From: Pseudonocardiaceae bacterium
Lineage (GTDB): Bacteria; Actinomycetota; Actinomycetes; Mycobacteriales; Pseudonocardiaceae
Direction of reading: 5' to 3'
NCBI GenBank assembly: GCA_025937115.1
Contig: JAICSB010000030.1
Location: forward strand, 1 to 15,796
Length of the DNA: 15,796 bases
Shown here: positions 1 through 7,270 of the stretch, one piece after another
How the letters are laid out: each line of letters opens with the position of its first letter
How positions within the stretch are numbered: the first letter of the stretch is position 1
The notes under the pieces: model-generated
Database searches by the model: none
What the model was told of the DNA's origin: nothing
The model's input: only the letters and a program-made list of their open reading frames with translations
Program-made: the position numbers and the translations under genes

Positions 1-13
1 TCGACACTTACGG

Positions 14-1507
14 TCAAGTCGCAGAACCGTTGCATGCTATGGAATCGCTCCGCGCTCGCAACGCATTCAGGAACGCTGAGTAGCTCCAGGTAAGGTTCTC
101 GACGCTCTTCTCGAAGCCGGTGGACTTGTCGAACTGTTCGCTGAGCTCGAGATGGTTGCTGTGATAGACGACCGAGTCGAGCATCTTGTCCCCGGCATCC
201 CTCAGCACGTCGGCTGCGTTGGCTTCGTACCCCGCCGCGGGATTGATGCCGAGCTTGCTAAAGAATTCCTCAGCTTTGACGACCGTTGCTGCAGCGATAC
301 TGTCTGCTTGCAACGGGAATTTCAACAGGCCGCGCTTCAGCGCTGAAGCGACGCAGTAGTGGAACGTCGCGTAATTGGCAGTGCAAAGAGCCCAGGGATG
401 GCCTGCGCTCTTGTTCTTTTCGTCGGTGTCCCCATCGTAGGTATCGCCAGGATAGCGGCCCATAAGGGGACCTCGGTCCGGAGCGTCCTGCACGTTAATC
501 TGGTAAACGACGTCGGTCGCCAACGGGTTGCCATTGCCGTTAGTAGCACCATGATCCGACCACTGGTCCCGTACCTGTGCGGCCGTCGCCAGGAGCTTCA
601 CTCCGGTACAGGGCACCGCCCCATAGACCGATGCCATGACGATGTCGATGTTCGGATCGTATGCCTTGATGTCGATGCCCGGGTTGTCGTCGGGATCCTT
701 GACCGAGACATAGAGCGCCTTCTCGTCGCTCCAATGCGAGTCCAAGGCACCTGCCAGGGCGGTGGTGGCAGCGTCGATATCTGGCAGGTTCAGGCCGATT
801 TCGGCCTGCTTCGCCTTCGCCTCCTTCAAGCAGCGCAGCTGTACTGCGCGGGTGAAGAAGGACATCCCTGTCAGCTCCTCCCAGAGGCTCTGGCTGCGAT
901 CGTCCTTCTTGTTGACGATGTGCTGGACGTTCTTCTCGATGACCGTCCTCGCGTCGTTCTGCGACTGCGCGGAGAGCTGGCCGAAGCACTGCATGATCGC
1001 GAGGCTCTGCAACGCGGGTCCGTCGTATTGCGGCCCGCGTTTTTCCCACGGTGTGCCGTCGACGTAGAACGTCGCGTGGCCGATGTCACCCATCGCGACC
1101 TTTGGATCAGCTGCCGCGTTGTCTTGACACAGCCTGGCGAAGGCGACGTAGTCGATCATGCGCTGAGACTCTGTCGCGCCCGGTGGCGGCTCGTCGAACG
1201 GCAGCTCGATGGCCGCGAGGGCAGCATCACGGGTCCAGTTGTAGACGTAGTCCTGGTTGAGCGGAGCGCCGTGGACCGCCTTTTGCTCGGCGTCGTACGA
1301 GGGAGAAGCGATGAAGCAGCCCGGCTTGGAGTACTTGGTGGCGCCCCCGTTGTAGCCGTGCTCGCTGGGTACCCAGGCGATGACATATCCGCTGGTTGCC
1401 AGGTTGCGCTGCATGGCCGCGAGGAACGTCGAACGAAGTTGAGCCGCGCCCTCAGGCTGCGTTAGATCGAACCTGGTCTGATTCTTGGCGTACACCCGTG
1501 CTGGCAT
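14..1507 (-). CDS. GH15 glucoamylase (glucan 1,4-alpha-glucosidase), fungal-like type
   Basis: Predicted glucoamylase releasing glucose from the non-reducing ends of alpha-glucans. Seen: 497 residues from the ATG at 1505-1507. Family signatures occur in the expected order: NQDYVYNWTRDA (84-95), GPALQSLAI (163-171), LWEELTGMSFFTRAVQ (208-223), GRYPGDTYDG (350-359), GHPWALCTANYA (369-380), LSEQFDK (455-461) and NLTWSYSAFLNALRAR near the end. By analogy with Aspergillus glucoamylase, Glu210 (first Glu after Trp209) is the catalytic acid and Glu457 in SEQFD the base. No signal peptide is visible, so it is either cytoplasmic (glycogen or maltodextrin use) or its start is misjudged. The open frame continues upstream to 1636, but that extension is Arg/Pro-rich and unlike the family, so I start at MPARVYAK. 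These motifs resemble fungal enzymes more than the usual bacterial GH15 (RYCWLRDA type). No starch-binding domain is seen. It stands alone beside degraded DNA. Confidence 0.88.
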   Translation of the reverse strand: MPARVYAKNQTRFDLTQPEGAAQLRSTFLAAMQRNLATSGYVIAWVPSEHGYNGGATKYSKPGCFIASPSYDAEQKAVHGAPLNQDYVYNWTRDAALAAIELPFDEPPPGATESQRMIDYVAFARLCQDNAAADPKVAMGDIGHATFYVDGTPWEKRGPQYDGPALQSLAIMQCFGQLSAQSQNDARTVIEKNVQHIVNKKDDRSQSLWEELTGMSFFTRAVQLRCLKEAKAKQAEIGLNLPDIDAATTALAGALDSHWSDEKALYVSVKDPDDNPGIDIKAYDPNIDIVMASVYGAVPCTGVKLLATAAQVRDQWSDHGATNGNGNPLATDVVYQINVQDAPDRGPLMGRYPGDTYDGDTDEKNKSAGHPWALCTANYATFHYCVASALKRGLLKFPLQADSIAAATVVKAEEFFSKLGINPAAGYEANAADVLRDAGDKMLDSVVYHSNHLELSEQFDKSTGFEKSVENLTWSYSAFLNALRARSDSIACNGSAT

Positions 1508-2367
1508 CTTTGCCCCCAAGTCGTGGCCGTCTCGTGACGAGTCTGGCCCGTGGCGAGGAGCCGGTCTATGCCGTCGGGCGCGCTGAAGGGGTCGCTGCCT
1601 GATGGGCGGTTCGACGTACCCACGCCGCCGGCACACCCTTCGACGCCGACGCTGCCCACGACGGGCGCATTGTCGCCGACCTCGTCGCCGAATGGGCAGT
1701 ACCCACGGCGAACCGGTTCACGCTCGCGCTGTCCGGCCCCGCGGGTTGTACGATCTGGGAGGCTGTTACTTAGATCGCCTTGGTCGTGTTCTCAAGATCG
1801 TCAATAGTGAGTGAGTACCGTGCAAAATCGCACGGCCATCACTCTCTTTCGGCGATCATGGCAGGTCGTTGGGCTGTCGGCGGGATCCACAGCGGATCCT
1901 CCCAGAACACGAGGTCCACGACTGCTAGTGCTGGCGTGAGACGGCGCTACGCCAGGGCCGTCGACCACGCGCAGGCGGATGGGACGAACTCGGCCTCGCT
2001 GGTCATTGATGGTGTCCTCATGTCCGTCGACGCAGTTGCCCCCTAGCCTCCCATCGGCGAGCGCGACGGACCCTCGGTCACCATCGCGGTGGCCAGCCGG
2101 CTTGCGGACGACGCGCTGCGTGTCGGCCACGTTCCGTAACATCATCTGCGCCGCCGCGATTACAGAGTATGTCCGGCGACTTGCAGCGAGTAGCGTGGCA
2201 GCCACAGCAGGCCTGCTGGCGGTCGATGTTCCGCTCCACCAGCGGACGCGGAGGCCGAGCGTGGCGTCTAGGCGATGCCCGGTATCGCCCCTGACGGCAG
2301 GAATTTTTCTTTTCCGGATGGCTGGACCCGCTAGATCGACGCATCAAGAGAGACTGGCCATATCACG
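1508..2367. other. 860-bp stretch without a confident gene; degraded coding-like fragments
   Basis: No frame gives a convincing gene here. Several short stretches read like protein but are cut by stops. On plus frame 1, a fragment ends at 1773 (listed separately), and about 1975-2130 reads as two protein-like segments (ending DGVLMSVDAVAP, then GERDGPSVTIAVASRLADDALRVG) separated by TAG at 2044-2046. On minus, about 1845-1935 reads VDLVFWEDPLWIPPTAQRPA and ends in a stop. The open frames of 60-190 codons here are Arg/Ser-rich and look like chance frames in GC-rich DNA. The stretch should also hold the promoters of the flanking divergent genes. An A/T-rich patch at about 2301-2316 precedes the FemAB-like gene. 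I infer a decayed junction, possibly left by past insertion or deletion. Confidence 0.5.
1603..1773 (+). pseudogene. Possible C-terminal remnant of an unidentified gene
   Basis: Plus frame 1 stays open from just after a TGA (1600-1602) to TAG (1771-1773) and reads as balanced protein, including GTPFDADAAHDGRIVADLV and RFTLALSGPAG, with no start codon in a sensible place. Upstream of the TGA the same frame also reads sensibly (ARGEEPVYAVGRAEGVAA), so a stop may interrupt a once longer gene. The texture loosely recalls the C-terminal half of actinobacterial MDMPI/TIGR03083-type proteins. That is an impression, not an identification. Confidence 0.25.
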
Positions 2368-3471
2368 ATGCTGCAAGCCTACCGCGTGTCTATTGAAGCA
2401 GCGGGTATCGATGCCCGTCCGGCCTGGGCAGACCTGGTCAAGCAGGACCAGAGCATCGCGCTTTCCAAGACACCGCAATGGGTCGATTGCATATGCAGCT
2501 CCGACCACTTCTCCGACGCCACTTTGTTGTTTCGAGGAGAAGATGGGCGTCGACTGATCCTGCCTCGACTGCGGAACCCTTCGCTCCCGGGAATATTCGC
2601 GTCACCTCCGCGCCATTGGAACCTGGGTGCTGATGCGAGCGGTTTCCTCAGCGAAGGAGGGCCACCGTCGCCCCGAGAGGCCAGTGCGCTCATCCAGGAA
2701 ATCCGACGTCATCCTGGTCTGCGCACCCGCGTCGTGGTGGGTAAGGAGGATGCCCAGGTGTGGGCGTCAGCGGTTCCAAGCACGGTCTATTGCATCGCCC
2801 GGACCGCGCAGGTACTCGATCTCTGCGGCGGTTTTTCTTCAGTCTGGTCGAAACAGTTCAAGGGCAAGGTGCGATCCAATTGCCGAAAAGCCGAACGGCG
2901 GGGCGTCATCGTGGAATCGGACAGTACCGGGCGGCTGATTCCGGTATTCGACATACTATATCGCAGCTCCGTCGACAGATGGGCTCAGGAGAGAGGCTAT
3001 CCCTTAACGTTGATGCGCTGGCTTGCGCAACGCCAGCACCCGCAGAAGAAGTTCGCCACAGTGGCCCACAGGTTGGGGGAGTGTTGCACTGTTTGGATAG
3101 CGTGGCGGCAGGGCGAGCCTATCGCTGGCATAATCAATTTGACGAGGGGTCCGCGAGTCACCTACTGGCGGGGCGCGATGGACAAAGAACGTTCGCGAGG
3201 CACCGGTGCGAATGAACTTCTCCATCGTTGCGCGATCGAGGCCGCCTGCGCCGGTGAACGACAGAGCTATGATTTCGGCCTATCCCAAACTGCCGATTTA
3301 AAGAGGTTCAAGGGTACCTTTGGAGCAGGCGAGGTCCCCGTGCACATCTACTACTTCGAGAGATTTCCCACCGTGGCTACCGAGGCCAAGTGCTACGACG
3401 CGGCCAAGCAGAGTGTCCGAGCTGCAATGCGGCTCGCGCACACGGGTAGGTTAAGCCAGGGCGCCCGATAA
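2368..3471 (+). CDS. FemAB-like GNAT-superfamily protein, copy 1
   Basis: A 367-residue protein of the FemAB/Acetyltransf_6 type (COG2348-like). Relatives transfer amino-acyl or acyl groups to cell-wall precursors or surface glycans in the cytoplasm; the substrate here is unknown. Seen: N-terminal GNAT-like half with TPQW (35-38); a basic KVRSNCRKAERRGV stretch (168-180 region) typical of FemAB and exosortase-linked relatives; C-terminal GNAT half with VWIAW..GEPIAGIINL (242-258), TYWRGAMDKERSRGTGANELL (265-285 region) and YDFGLSQTADLKRFKGTFG (301-319). No signal peptide or membrane segment. The ATG start follows AGAGAG about 15 bases upstream and matches the start of copy 2. Sixty-five bases separate it from the flippase gene. 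Third codon positions appear less GC-rich than in the flippase, which may indicate separate acquisition. Family is clear, reaction is not. Confidence 0.85.
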   Translation: MLQAYRVSIEAAGIDARPAWADLVKQDQSIALSKTPQWVDCICSSDHFSDATLLFRGEDGRRLILPRLRNPSLPGIFASPPRHWNLGADASGFLSEGGPPSPREASALIQEIRRHPGLRTRVVVGKEDAQVWASAVPSTVYCIARTAQVLDLCGGFSSVWSKQFKGKVRSNCRKAERRGVIVESDSTGRLIPVFDILYRSSVDRWAQERGYPLTLMRWLAQRQHPQKKFATVAHRLGECCTVWIAWRQGEPIAGIINLTRGPRVTYWRGAMDKERSRGTGANELLHRCAIEAACAGERQSYDFGLSQTADLKRFKGTFGAGEVPVHIYYFERFPTVATEAKCYDAAKQSVRAAMRLAHTGRLSQGAR

Positions 3472-3525
3472 TACTGACCTGATGATCCCCATGGGATGGC
3501 GTCGCGTGCCAGTACTTCGACGACC

Positions 3526-3530
3526 GGAGG
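3526..3530 (+). promoter_or_regulatory. Shine-Dalgarno GGAGG serving overlapping starts
   Basis: A perfect GGAGG lies 4 bases before ATG 3535 (a 32-codon frame) and 6 bases before GTG 3537 (the flippase frame). Spacing favours GTG 3537, but both starts are physically available, so this site decides which product is made. Confidence 0.6.
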
Positions 3531-3534
3531 CAAC

Positions 3535-3633
3535 ATGTGCGGGTTCTCCCGCGACGTGCAACCCTGGCGAGGTGGCGCAGGCTCCCATCCACGATCGCTC
3601 CGGGCCACCATCTCGGGTTGGTGGATCTGGTGA
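3535..3633 (+). other. Possible 32-residue leader ORF overlapping the flippase start
   Basis: ATG 3535 opens a 32-codon frame beginning MCGFSRD and ending ISGWWIW. Its TGA (3631-3633) overlaps a GTG (3630-3632) that is in frame with the flippase, forming the GTGA arrangement typical of translational coupling. The competing reading is that the flippase starts at GTG 3537 and this frame is a shadow. Third-position GC of the two frames over this stretch is about equal (both near 75% by count), so composition does not decide. Confidence 0.25.
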
Positions 3634-5228
3634 CAGCGCTTGACGGCGAAGCGCCCACCACCACGGCGCGGAACTCGGCCACGGTTGCCTGCTGGACGCT
3701 GATCAGCAGGGCCACCGGGTTGCTGCGGGTGGTGGTGATCGGCGCGGTGCTGGGGCCCACCTATTTCGCCAACTGTTTCCAGGCCGGCTACGTCGTGCCG
3801 AGCATAGTGTTCACGTTGATCGCCGGGCCGGTACTGGCGATGGTGCTGGTGCCTGGCGTCGTCCGCGCCATCGGCGTCGGGGGTCTGCCTCGTGCCCGGG
3901 AGGTGCTCGGCCGGGTGGCCGGGTGGCTACTCGCGGTCTCGTCCGCGATCGTCGCGTTGTTGGTGATCGCCGCACCGGTGGTGGCCTGGACGCTGAGCCT
4001 CGGGATTCCTGATCCGGTGCAACGTGGCCGGGGCCTGTGGCTGACCACGTTGCTGGTCCTGCTTGTCGCCCCGCAGGTCCTGCTGAACTGCCTGGCTTAC
4101 CTGGGCATGACCGCCCAACGGGCGCGTGGGCGCTTCGCGCTCGCGTCGGCCGCACCGGCCGTGGAGAACCTCGTACTGATCCTGACGGTGGTGCTGTCCG
4201 GCTGGTATTACGGGACGGGCCTGGATATCGATCACGTGCCGGTCGGCCTGGTGATCGTACTGGGGGTGGGCAGTACGTCGGGTGTTGCGCTGCACGCGGC
4301 ATTGCAGCTGTTCGGTGCGGCGCGGGTGGGTCTGCTGACCAGCCCGTCGATGCGTTGGCGCAACGACCCCGAGGCAGTCGCAGTGACCCGCAGGTTGGCG
4401 CGCTCGGTCGGCGTGGCGGCCTGCCCGGCAGCAGCGATGTACGTCCTGCTCGCGCTGGCCGGCTCAGTGCCCGGTGGCGTGTTCGTCGTCCAACTGTCCT
4501 ACGCCACGTTGTTCTCGCTGTCCTACATCAGCGCCCGTGCGGTGTCGATGGCCGCGCTTCCGGGGCTGGCACACGCCGCCCATCGCGAGGACGGCGTCAC
4601 CTTCGGCTCGGCATGGCGCCAAGGCCTGTCCTACGCCGTGATCGCCAGCTTGCCACTGCTGGTGTTGCTCGCGGTGCTCTCCGGACCCACTGCGAACATT
4701 CTCGCCAACGGCGAGTTGCGCCATGCGGCCCTGATCGGTCCACTCGCCACCTGCCTGGCGGTGGTGGCGGTAGCCCAGCTGATCGGCGGGCTGTGCGACC
4801 TCGGTAGCCAGGCGCTATACGCGCGGCTGGACGACCGCATTCCGCGGCGGGCCAGTGAGGTGGCGTTCGGCGTGACGGTGGTGGTCGCCGCAGGGGCCCT
4901 GCTCGTGCCAGCCGACGGGGCCCGCCTCGTTTGGCTGGTGGTGGCCATCCTGGCCGGTGAGCTCGCCGCCGCCGGGATGGTGCTGACGCGGTTGCGCCGG
5001 ATGATCCAGCCCGAGCGATTCATCGAACTCCGAGCTCTTGCCGGCGCGCTGATGGCCACGGTCGCAATGGTGCCGGTGGCTGCCGCGGTGTGGTGGATCC
5101 AGCATGTCCACAATGGCAGTCAGCTCAGCAACCTCGCAGTTCTTACCTTAGGTGGGATCGTAGCGCTCGCGGTCTATGCACTAGTGCTACGGGCCACGAT
5201 GGCGCGACGGACCAGCACGGCGTCATGA
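3537..5228 (+). CDS. murJ: MurJ/MviN-family lipid-linked glycan flippase (MOP superfamily)
   Basis: A 563-residue polytopic membrane protein (532 residues if it begins at GTG 3630). Roughly 13-14 hydrophobic segments run from about residue 47 to the C-terminus. The MurJ/MviN start pattern SRATGLLRVVVIGAVLG (57-73) keeps the Arg-Gly-Arg spacing of TM1. MurJ proteins flip lipid II or related undecaprenyl-linked glycans across the membrane. Mycobacterial MviN carries a long C-terminal pseudokinase region; this protein ends directly after its last membrane segment, so it is probably a second, dedicated flippase rather than the housekeeping one. The first ~31 residues from GTG 3537 (basic, beginning MRVLPRR) are unlike the family, so the true start may be GTG 3621 or 3630. 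Its stop overlaps an ATG (ATGA, 5225-5228) in frame with the second FemAB-like gene, implying co-translation. Codons are strongly GC-rich, unlike its FemAB-like neighbours. Confidence 0.85.
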   Translation: MRVLPRRATLARWRRLPSTIAPGHHLGLVDLVTALDGEAPTTTARNSATVACWTLISRATGLLRVVVIGAVLGPTYFANCFQAGYVVPSIVFTLIAGPVLAMVLVPGVVRAIGVGGLPRAREVLGRVAGWLLAVSSAIVALLVIAAPVVAWTLSLGIPDPVQRGRGLWLTTLLVLLVAPQVLLNCLAYLGMTAQRARGRFALASAAPAVENLVLILTVVLSGWYYGTGLDIDHVPVGLVIVLGVGSTSGVALHAALQLFGAARVGLLTSPSMRWRNDPEAVAVTRRLARSVGVAACPAAAMYVLLALAGSVPGGVFVVQLSYATLFSLSYISARAVSMAALPGLAHAAHREDGVTFGSAWRQGLSYAVIASLPLLVLLAVLSGPTANILANGELRHAALIGPLATCLAVVAVAQLIGGLCDLGSQALYARLDDRIPRRASEVAFGVTVVVAAGALLVPADGARLVWLVVAILAGELAAAGMVLTRLRRMIQPERFIELRALAGALMATVAMVPVAAAVWWIQHVHNGSQLSNLAVLTLGGIVALAVYALVLRATMARRTSTAS

Positions 5229-5245
5229 TTCGAGAGGTCGGCCGC

Positions 5246-6346
5246 ATGGTGCTTTCTCACGCTTATCGTCTGTCCGTTGAAGCGGAGGGTGCGGCGGCCC
5301 GTCCCGGGTGGGAAGCCTTAGTGGCCCGTAATGAGAACATCGCGCTTTCGATGACCCCAGACTGGACTGACTGCATATGCGGTTCGAGCCGCTTCTCGGA
5401 CGCAACTTTACTGTTCCGGGGAGAAGATGGGCGACAGCTGATCCTGCCTCGTCTACGGAAAACCGGAACCCCCACCTTGCTGGGACTGTTCGAATCACCG
5501 CCGCCGGGATGGGGTCTTGGTGCTGATGCGAGTGGTTTCCTCGGCGACGGAGGTCCAGCGTCGCCCACCCAGACCCGGGCCCTGATCCAGGAGATCCGGC
5601 GCCTTCCTGGGTTGCGCACCCGCATCATGGTGGGTGGGGACGACGCCGCGGTGTGGGCGGCAGTGGCTCCAAGCACTATATATTCCACCGCTTTGACCGC
5701 GCAGGTGCTCGATCTTCGCGGTGGCTTTTCCACGGTCTGGTCGGAACGGTTCACGAGCAAGGTGCGATCCAATGCTCGAAAAGCAGAACGACGGAACGTC
5801 ACTGTGGAGTCGGACAATACTGGACGGCTCGTTCCGGTCTTCGACATGCTGTATCGGAGCTCCGTCGACAGATGGGCTCAGCAGCGGGGTCATCCGGTAT
5901 CCCTGATGCGCTGGCGGGCGCAGCGCCGCGAGCCGCGAAGCAAATTCGCGATAGTGGCACGGAGGATGGGCGAGCGTTGCACCGTGTGGATAGCGTGGCA
6001 GGGCGGTGAACCCCTCGCCGGCATCATCGTCCTCACGAGAGGCTCGCGGGCTACCTACTGGCGGGGGGCAATGGACAAGGAACGCGCGCGGGGTACTGGT
6101 GCGAACGAACTTCTCCACCGTTACGCGATCGAGGCGGTATGCGCCGATGAACGGCAGAGCTACGACTTCGGGCTATCCCAAACTGAAGAGCTGAAGAGAT
6201 TCAAAAATACTTTCGGGACGCGGGAAGTTCCGGTGCACGCATACTACTTGGAAAGACTCCCCACGGCGGCTGCCGAAGCGAAGGCGTACAACGCCGCCAA
6301 GCAGACTGTGCAGGCTGTAGCGCGGCTCGCGCGCACCGGTCGGTGA
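5246..6346 (+). CDS. FemAB-like GNAT-superfamily protein, copy 2
   Basis: A 366-residue paralogue of the protein at 2368-3471, about 70% identical by eye and collinear throughout. It shares TPDW, the basic VRSNARKAERRNV stretch, TYWRGAMDKERARGTGANELL (split here as two motifs: TYWRGAMDKE and RARGTGANELL) and YDFGLSQTEELKRFKNTFG. Cytoplasmic, no membrane segment. I chose ATG 5246 because it gives the same length as copy 1, aligns with its N-terminus (SHAYRLSVEA versus QAYRVSIEA) and follows GAGAGG by 8 bases. The in-frame ATG 5225, overlapping the flippase stop, would add MIREVGR and is the alternative start. The only clear length difference from copy 1 is a two-residue insertion (KTGTPTLLG versus NPSLPG) and a shorter C-terminus. 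Two diverged paralogues around one flippase suggest two successive or alternative modifications of one exported lipid-linked substrate. This is inference. Confidence 0.85.
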   Translation: MVLSHAYRLSVEAEGAAARPGWEALVARNENIALSMTPDWTDCICGSSRFSDATLLFRGEDGRQLILPRLRKTGTPTLLGLFESPPPGWGLGADASGFLGDGGPASPTQTRALIQEIRRLPGLRTRIMVGGDDAAVWAAVAPSTIYSTALTAQVLDLRGGFSTVWSERFTSKVRSNARKAERRNVTVESDNTGRLVPVFDMLYRSSVDRWAQQRGHPVSLMRWRAQRREPRSKFAIVARRMGERCTVWIAWQGGEPLAGIIVLTRGSRATYWRGAMDKERARGTGANELLHRYAIEAVCADERQSYDFGLSQTEELKRFKNTFGTREVPVHAYYLERLPTAAAEAKAYNAAKQTVQAVARLARTGR

Positions 6347-6392
6347 GCCGGTGCGCGCTGGATGGCCGCGCGACCTCACCGGCGGCCGTCGG

Positions 6393-7157
6393 ATGCGTGT
6401 AGCTGGTCTGGTCCTCGGCGTGTTGCTGGCGGCCGCGGCGCTGGGATTCGTGCTGCTGTGGGCGCTGACCCCGCCGGTGGACGACCTCCAGCGGCGAGTA
6501 GCGGATCGGCTGGCCACCCACGGGGCCACCGAGCTCGGTGCGCTACCAGTGCCCGACCGGGTTGGCCAGGCCGTGGTGGCCACCGAGGACAGCCGGTTCT
6601 TCACCGACCACGGCGTTGACCCTCGGGGAGTTGTCCGGGGTCTGCTCGGCGGCCTTGAGGGCAATGAGGACGGCGGGGCGACGCTCGACCAGCAGCTCGC
6701 CAAGCTGCTCTACACCCCCGAGCGCACCGACGTGGGCGCCAAGATCGAGCAGGTCATCCTCGGTGTGAAGATCGACAGCGGGTACTCGAAGCGGCAGATC
6801 CTGCGGGCCTACCTCGCCAGCGTCTACTTCGGCCAGGGCTACTACGGCCTCGCCGACGCCGCCCCCGGGTACTTCGGGCTCGCGCCGGGCGACCTGTCCT
6901 GGGCGCAGGCGAGCCTGCTGGCCGGGGTGGTGCAGGCCCCAACGGCCTACGATCCGCTGACTCACCTCGATCTTGCCAAACAGCGCCAGCGTGACGTCCT
7001 CGACCGGCTCGTCGAGACCGGGATGTTCAGCCGGGCGCAGGCCGACGCCGCGTTCGCCGCCCCGCTACGCCTAGCGGTACCGCCCCGTACTGGCCTGCGC
7101 ACTGACCGTGGTGCTCCACCCGCCGCTGGCCGACCACTACCTGCCGCTGGGCGCTGA
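6393..7157 (+). CDS. Monofunctional GT51 peptidoglycan glycosyltransferase
   Basis: Predicted membrane-anchored glycan polymerase using lipid II. From ATG 6393 it has 254 residues: an anchor helix (about 3-24), then GT51 motifs: EDSRFFTDHGVDPRG (65-79, catalytic Glu65; motif EDxxFxxHxG), GATLDQQLAK (95-104), KIEQVILGVKID (117-128, Glu119 as second key acid), KRQILRAYLASVYFGQG (133-149) and LSWAQASLLAGVVQAP (168-183). There is no transpeptidase domain, so unlike class A PBPs it can only polymerise. Motif 2 reads GATLDQQ where the family has GSTxxQQ, and the usual YLN is YLA. Earlier in-frame GTG 6351 would add 14 residues; I prefer ATG 6393 because the anchor follows directly. The gene is 46 bases after the FemAB-like gene and probably in its operon. 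The final ~25 residues are Pro/Arg-rich and off-family, while another frame there looks hydrophobic. Confidence 0.82.
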   Translation: MRVAGLVLGVLLAAAALGFVLLWALTPPVDDLQRRVADRLATHGATELGALPVPDRVGQAVVATEDSRFFTDHGVDPRGVVRGLLGGLEGNEDGGATLDQQLAKLLYTPERTDVGAKIEQVILGVKIDSGYSKRQILRAYLASVYFGQGYYGLADAAPGYFGLAPGDLSWAQASLLAGVVQAPTAYDPLTHLDLAKQRQRDVLDRLVETGMFSRAQADAAFAAPLRLAVPPRTGLRTDRGAPPAAGRPLPAAGR

Positions 7158-7169
7158 TCACAGCTTTTT
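7153..7169 (+). terminator. Weak intrinsic terminator after the GT51 gene
   Basis: GCTG-ATCA-CAGC followed by TTTTT. The stem is only 4 bp and overlaps the stop codon of the glycosyltransferase gene. The T-run is unusual in this GC-rich DNA and lies where the cassette ends. Confidence 0.35.
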
Positions 7170-7270
7170 GTGCATCGTTCTGGGCTGACACGTGAGGTGA
7201 TACGCGGCGAAAGTGACCCCGAGCAAACCGGCTCTTCTCTCCGACGAGGCCGGGAACGGTAGGCCCCTAG

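Noticed and set aside
359..1465. 368-codon plus-strand open frame
   Set aside because: Exactly antisense to the GH15 gene, Arg/Val-rich, with no recognisable motif; the opposite strand carries a full set of family motifs.
1801..2205. 134-codon minus-strand open frame in the gap
   Set aside because: Arg/Ser/Asp-rich with no domain texture; more sensible fragments lie in other frames but are broken by stops.
3485..3500. Hairpin ATCCC-CAT-GGGAT after the first FemAB-like gene as a terminator
   Set aside because: Five-base stem with a three-base loop and no T-run, inside a probable operon.
3535..3560. MCGF start resembling the N-terminus of asparagine synthase (MCGI, catalytic Cys2)
   Set aside because: Nothing after the first residues fits the amidotransferase domain (no RGPD motif) and the frame ends after 32 codons.
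3811..4302. Long minus-strand and alternative-frame open frames across the flippase gene
   Set aside because: Arg/Pro-rich shadows of a GC-rich gene; the flippase frame alone gives membrane segments and family motifs.
7158..7270. c-di-AMP (ydaO-type) riboswitch before the Rpf-LysM-NlpC/P60 gene, a common place for it in actinobacteria
   Set aside because: The 113-base gap lacks the conserved 3' block as I remember it (CCGAACCCG-CAGCUAACC) and is short for the aptamer. Only a modest hairpin CCGGCTC/GAGGCCGG with a bulge is seen.
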